Source: Pseudomonadota bacterium (GTDB taxonomy: Bacteria; Pseudomonadota; Alphaproteobacteria; Rhizobiales; Xanthobacteraceae). Taken from it: 16,232 nt of DNA. Where the stretch lies: assembly GCA_023387555.1 (NCBI GenBank), contig JAEWHY010000247.1, positions 1 to 16,232 on the forward strand, given 5' to 3'. Positions 1-6,923 of the stretch are shown piece by piece. Below the pieces are notes generated by a model. The model ran no database searches and was not told where the DNA came from. It saw nothing but the letters and a program-made list of their open reading frames with translations. Position 1 is the stretch's first letter; every line of letters starts with the position of its first letter. A program made the position numbers and the translations under genes.

Positions 1-442
1 GGTGTTGGCGCATCCCACTGCTATACCCGCCGGGGTGGATGTGGAAGATAACGGCTTCGATCAGTTTGCTGCCGCCGAACGGGACCAGCATTTCGGTTTC
101 TGTTCCGTCTTCACCAACGCCCATCGATAGCCGATCGCCCGGCGAGCTCACGATGCGCGTGGCATGCGGGTCGGTATTGAACAAAGTCGACATGCTGGTG
201 CCCAACGCCTGGGCGATCTTATGCAGCGTGTTCAACGACGGCGTGGTCTTGTCAGTCTCGATCTTCGAGATCAGGCTCTCGGAATAGCCCGTCATCTCTG
301 CGACGTCCTTGAGCCGGAGCCCCCGGACAAGGCGGGCGTGGCGCAACTGGAGTCCAAATTTCGGCCGGTCGTCAGCCGGCGCCGCCTTCAATGGCCGCGC
401 TGTCGATGTGCGGGTTCGTGTTGCCGCTTTCGCCATGTCCAT
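1..442 (-). CDS. XRE-family regulator with C-terminal cupin domain (3' end off the window)
   Basis: This is a probable DNA-binding transcription factor; 147 codons are visible and the frame runs off the left edge. After a basic, low-complexity N-terminus (residues 1-27), residues 29-88 form an XRE/Cro-type helix-turn-helix: LRHARLVRGLRLKDVAEMTG, then SESLISKIETDKTTPSLNTL. From about residue 95 a cupin begins (FHIHPGGYSSG), the usual sensor domain of the HTH-cupin (PuuR/SutR-like) class. The start is ATG at 442; a second ATG lies at 436, and an in-frame stop at 491-493 limits further extension. No strong ribosome site is visible. It follows the DUF2817 gene by 35 bp, so it is probably co-transcribed from the promoter with operator A and could be autoregulated. 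That it binds the repeated TCAAG/CTTGA operators in this window is inference. The family call is firm; the ligand is unknown. Confidence 0.92.
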   Translation of the reverse strand, partial: MDMAKAATRTRTSTARPLKAAPADDRPKFGLQLRHARLVRGLRLKDVAEMTGYSESLISKIETDKTTPSLNTLHKIAQALGTSMSTLFNTDPHATRIVSSPGDRLSMGVGEDGTETEMLVPFGGSKLIEAVIFHIHPGGYSSGMRQH

Positions 443-477
443 TCCGTTCGACGGGCAGAGGTGTCCGGCAGACCGGC

Positions 478-1542
478 CTAGCCATTCGCCTCAAGGATGT
501 AGCGATTGAAGCGGGTCGCATCTGCGATTGCAGACTTACGCCAATCCGCGTCGGTTGGACAGTACAGATCGCGCAGCCAGCGGCGCTCTTCAGCGATATC
601 CATCGATCCGGATGGCGCGCTGCAAAGCCAGCGATCGTAACGCAGACCGTCGACATTCACCCACGGGTCGTCATCGATCCCGAACTCCGCGAGCAATCCG
701 GTCACGCGGGTCCGGGGTAAGAAACGCCTGACGCCTTCCGTGACCAGTCCAGTATATGCCGGAAACCCCGTTGCCGGCTTGATCCAGCCAAGCCCGAACC
801 GCGCCAGCGCCTCGCCGCCAGCGTCACCGTCGGCAGTGTAGGGAATGATCACATTCTCCGCCCGCCTGCCCAGGCCGGTGTGCCAATCGACAACGAGCAC
901 ATCGTCCGCGTTGCCTGCGAACTGCTCGCAGATCGACTGCAGGCAGCGGTTCGACCATTGCGGGTCTGCCCCGCCAAAGTTGAAGCCGTCCGGATGCGAG
1001 TATTGGCCGCGCAAGGTCGCGTCCAGCCCGGCGCCGGCGCCATGCGTGGCATCGTATTGCGACAGCGCGGTGCGCAATTGCGTGCGGGTCGCCTCGGTCC
1101 ATTGATCTGGACAGATCGCGGAGTGCAGGTGCCGGTAGCCCGGATTCTCGGGTAGCGGCTTGGTGAAGTCGACGAAGTTGCGGTTCAGATCCACGCGGTT
1201 CTCGGTGAACCGGCAGAGATTGGCAAAACCCCAGGGGTTGAGAGCGTGAACCAGAACCAGCCGGATGTCCTGCGGGGGTCCCTGTTCGATCAGTTCGATC
1301 AGGACCGCTGAGCCAAGAAATCCTTCGACGCCGTGCGTGCCGGCGATCTGAATGCAGACCGCGGAAGCGTTCGACGGCCCGATGTCCGCAACATCGCAAT
1401 AGAGTGGGGTGCCGTCTTCCGCCTTCAACGGATGTTCGAAGTGACGGACGGGTATACTGCGCCGCGCGCATGCATCGATGAATCGCGCACGCGCATCGGA
1501 ATAGGTATTCGAAAACAGGTCGCCCGATGAAGGCACAGCCAT
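478..1542 (-). CDS. DUF2817 / M14-like zinc hydrolase
   Basis: This 354-residue protein belongs to the DUF2817 group of the M14 carboxypeptidase/aspartoacylase-like zinc hydrolases, which cleave amide or peptide bonds. Visible family marks are GTHGVEG with likely zinc ligands H70 and E73, DLNRNF at 118-123 (substrate-carboxylate site in M14 enzymes), and VVDWHTGLG with the third likely ligand H221. The reading frame is open to a TTG at 1614, but that codon lies inside operator A and the -35 region, so the gene should start later. ATG 1542 has an AGGGCAG-like site just upstream and yields an N-terminus (MAVPSSGDLFSNTYSDA) that looks right for the family. ATG 1557 is an alternative. There is no signal peptide, so it is cytoplasmic. 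It leads the operon with the XRE-cupin regulator. In this context it may release an acid or amine from a ring-opened intermediate; that role is inferred. Confidence 0.88.
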   Translation of the reverse strand: MAVPSSGDLFSNTYSDARARFIDACARRSIPVRHFEHPLKAEDGTPLYCDVADIGPSNASAVCIQIAGTHGVEGFLGSAVLIELIEQGPPQDIRLVLVHALNPWGFANLCRFTENRVDLNRNFVDFTKPLPENPGYRHLHSAICPDQWTEATRTQLRTALSQYDATHGAGAGLDATLRGQYSHPDGFNFGGADPQWSNRCLQSICEQFAGNADDVLVVDWHTGLGRRAENVIIPYTADGDAGGEALARFGLGWIKPATGFPAYTGLVTEGVRRFLPRTRVTGLLAEFGIDDDPWVNVDGLRYDRWLCSAPSGSMDIAEERRWLRDLYCPTDADWRKSAIADATRFNRYILEANG

Positions 1543-1584
1543 CTCTGCCCTACGCATGGCGTAGCGGAGCTGCGCCGTCGCGAG

Positions 1585-1614
1585 ATGGTAAACCCAAGCT
1601 TGAAGTATGTTCAA
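1585..1614 (-). promoter_or_regulatory. Predicted sigma-70 promoter of the hydrolase-regulator operon
   Basis: On the minus strand, TTGAAC (1614-1609) is followed after 18 bp by TACCAT (1590-1585). The -35 match is good and the -10 match is moderate. The -35 lies inside the CTTGA half-site of operator A, as in the two other operator promoters of this window. It sits about 45 bp upstream of the ATG at 1542. Confidence 0.45.
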
Positions 1615-1623
1615 GTAATTTGA
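1599..1623 (-). promoter_or_regulatory. Operator A: three-half-site TCAAR/CTTGA element
   Basis: Read on the minus strand: TCAAA, 3 bp (TTA), CTTGA, 7 bp (ACATACT), TCAAG. The CTTGA-N7-TCAAG part is a perfect dyad that extends to 6+6 bp (CTTGAA...TTCAAG on the plus strand). The same arrangement occurs at 1813-1837 and 9157-9181. It overlaps the predicted -35 of the hydrolase-regulator operon, which suggests repression. The binding protein is inferred to be the XRE-cupin regulator encoded in that operon. Confidence 0.68.
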
Positions 1624-1720
1624 AATTCATCCCGACCGTTCTCGTTGCCCATGAATTGGTCGTCTGTCTCCGCAGATCGCCTGTAAATTCGGCGGCACCT
1701 TTCAACTAGGCGTGGGTTGC

Positions 1721-1738
1721 GCGATTTCCTGCGATTTC
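1721..1738. repeat. Tandem GCGATTTC pair, 10-bp period
   Basis: GCGATTTC occurs at 1721-1728 and again at 1731-1738, one helical turn apart, in the gap between the divergent promoters of the hydrolase and coxG operons. It may be a minor protein site or chance. No further copies were noticed in the window. Confidence 0.25.
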
Positions 1739-1754
1739 ATTGAGGAAATAGCGC

Positions 1755-1789
1755 CGCGGCTATCAGCCGCGTCGTATTTCGGGCGCCCG
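1755..1789. other. Two short inverted repeats between the divergent promoters
   Basis: A 7-bp perfect hairpin (CGCGGCT, loop ATC, AGCCGCG) spans 1755-1771. It is followed by the self-complementary decamer CGGGCGCCCG at 1780-1789. Both lie upstream of the coxG promoter and outside the predicted transcript leaders, so they are not obviously terminators of a gene. They could separate the divergent units or bind a second regulator. The rest of 1615-1873 shows no gene. Confidence 0.3.
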
Positions 1790-1812
1790 CAAAAACAACA
1801 TGAACGGCATCA

Positions 1813-1837
1813 TCAAGAGGCTTGAGCATTGTTCAAG
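1813..1837 (+). promoter_or_regulatory. Operator B: three-half-site TCAAR/CTTGA element
   Basis: Read on the plus strand: TCAAG (1813-1817), AGG, CTTGA (1821-1825), GCATTGT, TCAAG (1833-1837). It is the best-formed copy, with all three half-sites matching exactly. It covers the predicted -35 and half of the spacer of the coxG operon promoter, which fits repression or anti-repression by a protein contacting several half-sites. Confidence 0.7.
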
Positions 1838-1849
1838 TCACTGTATAGT
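1822..1849 (+). promoter_or_regulatory. Predicted sigma-70 promoter of the coxG-M-S-L-puuE operon
   Basis: TTGAGC at 1822-1827 and TATAGT at 1844-1849 are separated by 16 bp. The -35 starts at the second base of the CTTGA half-site of operator B. Transcription would begin near 1856, leaving a short leader before the ATG at 1874. Confidence 0.55.
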
Positions 1850-1873
1850 TTGGAACGGATTTGAGGGACGGCG

Positions 1874-2335
1874 ATGAGAATTGAAGAGCGGTTCATCGTT
1901 TCAGCGCCATTGGATGAGGTCTGGGCCTTCATCCGCAACCCGGGCAAGATTGCGCAATGTATCCCGGGCTGCGCCGGAATCGAGACTGTCGATGACAGCA
2001 ATTTCCGCGCCAAGATTGTCGTATCCTTTGGTCCGATCAAGCCGACATTCATGCTCGAACTGCAACTGGTCGAAGAGCGGGCGCCGCATTTCGCACGCGT
2101 GACCTCCCGCGGCGAGGAGGGCGGCAATGCCAGCCGCTTCACCGCGACCAGCACGCTTGAGCTCGCAGCGGCCGAGACAAACGCCACCGAAGTTCACTAC
2201 GTCTCCGAGGTGTCCGTCGTCGGACGGCTCGCGACTTATGGTCTCGGGCTCATGAAGAAAAAGGCCAAGACGCTTGGCGAGGAATTTGCATCCAAAGTCA
2301 GGAAATCGCTGGAAGGCAGCCAGACGGCCGCGTGA
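1874..2335 (+). CDS. coxG: CoxG-like SRPBCC protein
   Basis: This 153-residue protein belongs to the carbon monoxide dehydrogenase subunit G (CoxG) family of the START/SRPBCC fold. The typical opening is visible: FIVSAPLDEVWAFIRNPGKI, then IPGCAGIETVDDSNFRAKI and VSFGPIKPTF, a pattern seen across CoxG proteins. In cox-type operons CoxG is a partner of the molybdenum hydroxylase, implicated in its membrane attachment or assembly, and not catalytic. The C-terminal stretch VVGRLATYGLGLMKKKAKTL is an amphipathic or weakly hydrophobic helix. The start is ATG 1874 with GAGGGA five bases upstream. It is first in a five-gene operon under operator B, 21 bp before the FAD subunit gene. The family is certain; the precise role here is inferred from the neighbours. 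Confidence 0.93.
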   Translation: MRIEERFIVSAPLDEVWAFIRNPGKIAQCIPGCAGIETVDDSNFRAKIVVSFGPIKPTFMLELQLVEERAPHFARVTSRGEEGGNASRFTATSTLELAAAETNATEVHYVSEVSVVGRLATYGLGLMKKKAKTLGEEFASKVRKSLEGSQTAA

Positions 2336-2356
2336 CAGCCACTAGCCGGTTGAGCC

Positions 2357-3211
2357 ATGACCCTTCAGTTTCATAAGCCATCGAGTATCGAAGAGGCTGT
2401 TTCCATCCTGTCGGCTGATGAAGGGGCTCGCCCGCTTGCGGGTGGTCAGACGCTGGTCGCGATGATGAACGGCCATCTGCTGGAGCCGTCGGCTCTGGTC
2501 AGCCTGCGTTCCATCGAAGCGCTTCGCGTGTGCGAGACTGGCCCGGAGGGCATGCGCATCGGTGCAATGGTTTCGCATGCCGAGGTCGAGCGCGATGCGC
2601 GTCTCGTCAACGGCTGGGCGGTCGTGCGCGAGGCCGCCAGCCAGATCGCTCATCCGGCGATCCGCAGCTTCGGCACGATGGGAGGTGCGGTGGCCCATGC
2701 GGATCCGAATGCGGATTACCCGGGCGCGCTGGTCGCGGCCGGCGCACTCATCGTGGCGACGGGGCCGGGCGGACGGCGGAGCATTCCCGCGCAGGACTTT
2801 TTCCAGGACTATCTCACCACGGCGCTCGATCCGGGGGAGATCCTGACCGATGTCCTTCTGCCGCCGGCGCAGCCTAACACCGTCGGTGTCTATGAAAAGT
2901 TTTCGCGCGTCGATGGCGACTATGCGACCGTTTCGGTCGCCGCGGTCATCGGGTTCGATGGCGGTACGTGCACCAGCGCGCGCGTTGCGATCGGCTCGTG
3001 CGGGCCGATACCGCTGCGGAGCGATGCGTGCGACGCTGCCCTCGTCGGGACACAACTCGATGAAGCCTCGGTCGCAAAAGCCGGGGCGATCCTCGCCGAA
3101 GCGGCCGATCCGGTCGATGACGTGCGGGGCAGCGCGGACCTCCGGCGCAAGATCATTCCACGCCTGTTGGCCCGCGCGCTCCAACGCGCCGTTGCACGAT
3201 CGGGACAATGA
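2357..3211 (+). CDS. coxM: Molybdenum hydroxylase FAD-binding (medium) subunit
   Basis: This 284-residue subunit is the FAD-binding, CoxM/NdhF/XdhB-like part of a three-subunit xanthine-oxidase-family hydroxylase. It passes electrons from the iron-sulfur subunit to an acceptor. Two FAD motifs are visible: AGGQTL at 28-33 and TMGGAVAHADPNADYPG at 107-123, which bind the pyrophosphate of FAD. The CODH-type C-terminal domain follows (KFSRVDGDYATVSVAAVI). Length is normal for the family. The start at ATG 2357 fits the usual N-terminus (MTLQFHKPSSIEEAVSILSA). Its stop is one base before the start of the next gene, so coupled translation is likely. The substrate cannot be told from this subunit, and the coxM symbol indicates family membership, not CO oxidation. 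Confidence 0.95.
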   Translation: MTLQFHKPSSIEEAVSILSADEGARPLAGGQTLVAMMNGHLLEPSALVSLRSIEALRVCETGPEGMRIGAMVSHAEVERDARLVNGWAVVREAASQIAHPAIRSFGTMGGAVAHADPNADYPGALVAAGALIVATGPGGRRSIPAQDFFQDYLTTALDPGEILTDVLLPPAQPNTVGVYEKFSRVDGDYATVSVAAVIGFDGGTCTSARVAIGSCGPIPLRSDACDAALVGTQLDEASVAKAGAILAEAADPVDDVRGSADLRRKIIPRLLARALQRAVARSGQ

Positions 3212-3212
3212 C

Positions 3213-3683
3213 ATGAAGACGAGCGTGACTCTCAACGTGAATGGGCTCGAGACCGAGGTTCGCATCTCGCCGGACCGGACCCTGCTCGACGTGCTGCGCA
3301 ACGAACTTGACCTGACGGGCGCCAAATGCGGCTGCAATCAGGGCGTCTGCGGCGCCTGCAATGTGATCATCGATGGCAAGCCGGCGCGGGCCTGTCTGAC
3401 GCTTGCCGCGGATGTCGAGGGCGTGCCGGTCACGACCGTTGAGGGGCTGGCGAGCAACGGGAGCATGTCGACCGTTCAGCAGGCGTTCGTCGACGCGGCC
3501 GCCATTCAATGCGGCTTCTGCATGACCGGGATGATCGTCACCGCGACGGCCTTCCTTCAGAAAAATGCGAGCCCGACCCGGGACGAGATACGGCATGCGA
3601 TCGCCGGAAACCTCTGTCGCTGCTCGGGCTACGTGAAAGTCGTCGACGCGATCGAATTGGCGAGCCGGAGGATGACGGCATGA
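3213..3683 (+). CDS. coxS: Molybdenum hydroxylase 2x[2Fe-2S] (small) subunit
   Basis: This 156-residue subunit carries both iron-sulfur clusters of the hydroxylase. The plant-type ferredoxin cluster is marked by KCGCNQGVCGAC with a later Cys (C41, C46, C49 and C61). The second cluster, near the molybdenum site, is marked by QCGFCMTGM (C100, C103) and GNLCRCSGY (C135, C137). All eight ligands are present, so the electron chain from Mo to FAD should be intact. The frame is open further upstream, but ATG 3213 gives the standard N-terminus (MKTSVTLNVNG) and lies one base after the coxM stop. The stop overlaps the next start as ATGA. Confidence 0.96.
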   Translation: MKTSVTLNVNGLETEVRISPDRTLLDVLRNELDLTGAKCGCNQGVCGACNVIIDGKPARACLTLAADVEGVPVTTVEGLASNGSMSTVQQAFVDAAAIQCGFCMTGMIVTATAFLQKNASPTRDEIRHAIAGNLCRCSGYVKVVDAIELASRRMTA

Positions 3684-5995
3684 ATTTCGTTCCCGCCATC
3701 GGCCGGAATCTGCCGCGGGCCGAAGCCGCGGAAAAAGCTACGGGTGCCGCGCGCTTCACCGACGATCTCAAGCTGTCGGGCATGCTCCACGGGGCGATCC
3801 TGCAAAGCCCCCTGCCGCATGCAAAGATCCTGCGTTACGATATCGCCAAGGCGCTGGCCCTGCCGGGTGTGCGCGCTGTCATCACCGGAGCCGATTTTCA
3901 GACCCGCTACATGGGGCTCGTGGTCAAGGATGAGACGGTTCTCGCCAAGGACCGCGTCCGCTATATCGGCGAACCGGTGGCCGCGGTTGCCGCCGTCGAT
4001 CTCGAAACCGCGAAGCGCGCGGTCAGGCTGATCGAGGTTGAATACGAGGAATTGCCGGCGGTTTTCTCGATCGAGGAGGCGATGGCGCCGGATGCGCCGC
4101 TGCTGCATCCCGATTTCGCGGATTACTTCAAGATCTACGAATGGTGCGGGAAGGGCAACGTCCTCGCCGATTCGAAGATCACCGAAGGCGATGTAAACGC
4201 CGGATTCGAAAAATGCGACGTCGTCGTTGAGGGCGTCTACGAGACCGCCGCTCAATATCACGCCTATCTGGAGCCTGCCTCGGCATTGGCCGCGGTCGAG
4301 CAAGGCGGGAAAGTGACGGTCTGGTCATCGACGCAAAGTGTCTTCCGCACCCAGGCGAATATTCACGAAAGCCTCGGCATCCCAATGTCGAAGATCAGGT
4401 GCGTCGCGCCGCGCATCGGCGGAGGCTTCGGTGGAAAATCCGAAGCCATGGTCCAGCCGATCGCCGTCGCACTCGCGCAGCGAACCGGAAAGCCGGTCAA
4501 GATCACGCTGTCGCGCGACGAAGACATGATCATGATGCGCAGCCGGCATCCGTCGCGCACCGTCATCCGGACCGGGGCGACCAAGGACGGCAAGCTGCTG
4601 GCGCGCGATGTCCAGATCTGGATGGACGGCGGCGCCTACGCCGACGACAGCCCGGCGGTGATGAACTTTGCGCTGTTCTTCGCAAAGGGTCCGTACCGGA
4701 TTCCGAATTTCTCGGCGCGCGGATACGCGATCTACACGAACAAGCTGCGGGCCGGCGCGTTTCGCGGGTTCGGCAACCCCCAGGCGACCTTCGCCGGCGA
4801 ATTGCAGATCGACGAGATCGCCGAGAAGCTCGGAATGGATCCGATCGATCTGCGCATCCAGAACGCCGTCGAGAAGGGCGACCGCTGGGTTGGCGGCCAG
4901 GAGATCCAGTCCTGTATCCTGAAGGAATGCCTCGAAACGGCGCGCGACCGCTCCGGCTGGACCAAGCGCCGCGAGGACTACGCCACGAACAAGGTGCCGA
5001 ACAAGCGGCGCGGGATCGGTGTCGCGGCCTGCGCGCACATCTCGGGCTTTCTTGCGACGAGCGCCATCGTGCGCCTGCTGGAGGACGGTTCGGTCACGCT
5101 CAACACCGGCGCGGTCGATATCGGCCAGGGGTCCGATACCGCGCTGACGCAGATGTGTGCCGGGGCTCTCGCCATCGACGTCGAGCAGGTCAACTTCGTC
5201 GCTCCCGACACGGACGCTGCGCCGTATAATTCCGGCACCAACGCGAGCCGTGTCACCTACATGGTCGGCCGTGCCGTTCATCAGGCCGCTGAAGTCGTTC
5301 GCGAGAAGATCTTCAAGCACGCGAGCGAATTGCTGGAGGCCGACCCGCAGGATCTCGTCCTTCAGCCGGGCGGCCGGGTCAGCATCACCGGAATCGCCGA
5401 GAAATTCGTCACTTTCCAGCAGGTCGCGGCGCGTTCGATCTGGATCGACGGCGGGCCGATCATTGGCACCGGCTCGGTCATGTTCAACGATCCGCTGGAT
5501 CCGAAATATGCGCTCCTGAAAGGCTTCGTTTCGTTCGACAATGTGGGCGCGTTCACGTTTGGGGCGCATGTCGTCGACGTGGAAATAGACGACGCCACGG
5601 GTAAGACCGAAGTGAAAGGGGCGTGGTGTGTCCACGATGTCGGAAAGGCAATCAATCCGACGGCCGTCGAGGGCCAGATTCAGGGCGGCTTCGTGCAGGG
5701 CGCGGGCTATGCGCTGACCGAAGAAATGATCTGGGATGGGGGGCGCCTCGGCAATCCGAGCTTCATGGATTACAAGGTTCCCGGATCGCTGGACATACCG
5801 TACGAGATCGAGTCCATCCTCCTCGAGGATCCGGAGCCGACGCATCCGTTCGGTGCGAAGGGCATCGGAGAGCCGCCGCTGATTGCTGCGTCGGCCGCGA
5901 TCGGAAACGCGGTGTCACATGCCGTCGGCGCCCCCTGCCGGACGATTCCGCTGACACCCGAGCGCGTTCTGGACGCGCTGGACAAGACCTCCTGA
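3680..5995 (+). CDS. coxL: Molybdenum hydroxylase large (molybdopterin) subunit
   Basis: This 771-residue protein is the catalytic subunit of a xanthine-dehydrogenase/CoxL-family enzyme, which hydroxylates a carbon, usually beside a ring nitrogen or in an aldehyde, with oxygen from water. Visible cofactor motifs are GGGFGGK at 247-253, GAFRGFGNPQATFAGELQID from 359, DVGKAINPTAVEGQIQGGFV near the C-terminal part, and GAKGIGEPP with the expected catalytic base E731. The active-site loop of true CO dehydrogenases (form I CoxL, AYRCSFR with the Cu-binding Cys) is replaced by GAFRGFG, so a role in CO oxidation is unlikely. The start is ATG 3680 overlapping the coxS stop; the frame extends upstream to 3509 but only through coxS. 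No XdhC/CoxD-F maturation genes are in the window. The substrate is unknown; an N-heteroaromatic is the inference. Confidence 0.95.
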   Translation: MNFVPAIGRNLPRAEAAEKATGAARFTDDLKLSGMLHGAILQSPLPHAKILRYDIAKALALPGVRAVITGADFQTRYMGLVVKDETVLAKDRVRYIGEPVAAVAAVDLETAKRAVRLIEVEYEELPAVFSIEEAMAPDAPLLHPDFADYFKIYEWCGKGNVLADSKITEGDVNAGFEKCDVVVEGVYETAAQYHAYLEPASALAAVEQGGKVTVWSSTQSVFRTQANIHESLGIPMSKIRCVAPRIGGGFGGKSEAMVQPIAVALAQRTGKPVKITLSRDEDMIMMRSRHPSRTVIRTGATKDGKLLARDVQIWMDGGAYADDSPAVMNFALFFAKGPYRIPNFSARGYAIYTNKLRAGAFRGFGNPQATFAGELQIDEIAEKLGMDPIDLRIQNAVEKGDRWVGGQEIQSCILKECLETARDRSGWTKRREDYATNKVPNKRRGIGVAACAHISGFLATSAIVRLLEDGSVTLNTGAVDIGQGSDTALTQMCAGALAIDVEQVNFVAPDTDAAPYNSGTNASRVTYMVGRAVHQAAEVVREKIFKHASELLEADPQDLVLQPGGRVSITGIAEKFVTFQQVAARSIWIDGGPIIGTGSVMFNDPLDPKYALLKGFVSFDNVGAFTFGAHVVDVEIDDATGKTEVKGAWCVHDVGKAINPTAVEGQIQGGFVQGAGYALTEEMIWDGGRLGNPSFMDYKVPGSLDIPYEIESILLEDPEPTHPFGAKGIGEPPLIAASAAIGNAVSHAVGAPCRTIPLTPERVLDALDKTS

Positions 5996-6008
5996 GCGCG
6001 AGGAACGC

Positions 6009-6908
6009 ATGAGCGATCGCGATTTCCGCGGCTATGGCCGGTACGCGCCCGATCCGAAGTGGCCGGGCAACGCGCGCATCGCCATCAATATCAATCTGAA
6101 TTACGAAGGCGGCGGCGAGAGCTGCGTCGAGGACGGTGACGCCGAGTCGGAAGGGATGTTGAACGACATCGGGGCGCCGGCCTATCCGGGGCTGCGCAGT
6201 CCGCTCACGGAATCCGTGTTCGAATACGGCAGCCGGGTCGGCGTGTGGCGCGTGTTGCGGATGCTGGCCGACTACGACGTGAAGGCGAGCATCCTCGGCG
6301 TCGTGCAAGCCATGCTTCGCAATCCCGAGGCCGCTCATGCGTTCGTCGAGCAGGGTCACGAGATCGTAAGCCATGGCTATCGCTGGATCGACTATCACCT
6401 CGTGAGCGAGGACGTCGAACGCGAGCATCTGAAAAAGGCGATCGCCGGCTGCAACATGCTGTTCGGTTCGCGGCCTGTCGGCTGGATGACCGGGCGTCCG
6501 GGGCCGAATACGCGAAAGCTGCTCGTGGAAGAGGGCGGCTTTTTATACGATCGCGACGCGCTGAACGATGAGCTGCCGTACTGGGTCAAGGTGTCTGGCC
6601 GCAATCACCTCGTCATCCCTTATTCCTATGAGACCAACGATAATCGCTTCAACGTGAACAGCGGCTTCTCGACCGCCGACGACTTTGCGACCTACATGAT
6701 CGATTGCTTTGACACGATGTATGCCGAGGGCGAGGATCGGCCCGGTTTGATGTCGATCGGCCTGCATGACCGTCTGATCGGACGTCCCGGACGGGCACCC
6801 GGCCTCGCGCGCTTTCTCGCCCATGCGCGAAAGTACGATCGCGTCTGGTTCTGCCGCGGCGTGGATATCGCCGAGCATTGGCGCAAGGTTCATCCGCCGG
6901 CTGCCTGA
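6009..6908 (+). CDS. PuuE-like hydrolase (allantoinase / polysaccharide deacetylase fold)
   Basis: This 299-residue protein is a CE4-fold hydrolase closest in pattern to PuuE allantoinase. The N-terminus RDFRGYGRYAPDPKWPGNAR and NLNYEGGGE with DGDAESEG are typical of PuuE, as is SHGYRWIDYH in place of the metal-binding HxxxH of ordinary deacetylases. PuuE opens the five-membered ring of allantoin; relatives probably act on other cyclic amides or carbamoyl compounds. The start is ATG 6009 with GAGGA four bases upstream, 13 bp after coxL, so it is the last gene of the operon. With a ring hydroxylase encoded upstream it is a good candidate for hydrolytic ring opening. No purine-pathway genes (urate oxidase, transthyretin-like, decarboxylase) are nearby, so allantoin itself is doubtful. 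Its stop codon lies in the terminator hairpin. Confidence 0.87.
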   Translation: MSDRDFRGYGRYAPDPKWPGNARIAININLNYEGGGESCVEDGDAESEGMLNDIGAPAYPGLRSPLTESVFEYGSRVGVWRVLRMLADYDVKASILGVVQAMLRNPEAAHAFVEQGHEIVSHGYRWIDYHLVSEDVEREHLKKAIAGCNMLFGSRPVGWMTGRPGPNTRKLLVEEGGFLYDRDALNDELPYWVKVSGRNHLVIPYSYETNDNRFNVNSGFSTADDFATYMIDCFDTMYAEGEDRPGLMSIGLHDRLIGRPGRAPGLARFLAHARKYDRVWFCRGVDIAEHWRKVHPPAA

Positions 6909-6921
6909 GCCGGCGGCTCAG
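6905..6921. terminator. Bidirectional hairpin between convergent genes
   Basis: CTGAGCC, loop GGC, GGCTCAG form a perfect 7-bp stem. It includes the puuE-like stop codon and ends 2 bp before the livF stop. CTTT follows on the plus strand, so the U-tract is weak. Its position in a 15-bp convergent gap suggests that it ends both transcripts. Confidence 0.6.
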
Positions 6922-6923
6922 CT

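Noticed and set aside
478..1614. The 378-residue form of the DUF2817 protein starting at 1614
   Set aside because: Its TTG start lies in operator A and the predicted -35 region and has no ribosome site; ATG 1542 is better.
2342..3337. Long minus-strand open frame opposite coxM
   Set aside because: It is antisense to well-supported subunit genes, is arginine-rich as expected for GC-rich shadows, and resembles no family.
3509..3679. N-terminal extension of coxL by 57 residues
   Set aside because: The extension lies in coxS in another frame; ATG 3680 overlapping the coxS stop gives the standard N-terminus.
4325..5845. 506-residue minus-strand open frame inside coxL
   Set aside because: It is a shadow frame caused by high GC; coxL carries all its motifs over the same bases.
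1874..5995. Aerobic carbon monoxide dehydrogenase operon
   Set aside because: Despite the CoxG/M/S/L layout, the large subunit lacks the CoxL copper-cysteine loop, and gene order and neighbours suit an organic-substrate hydroxylase.
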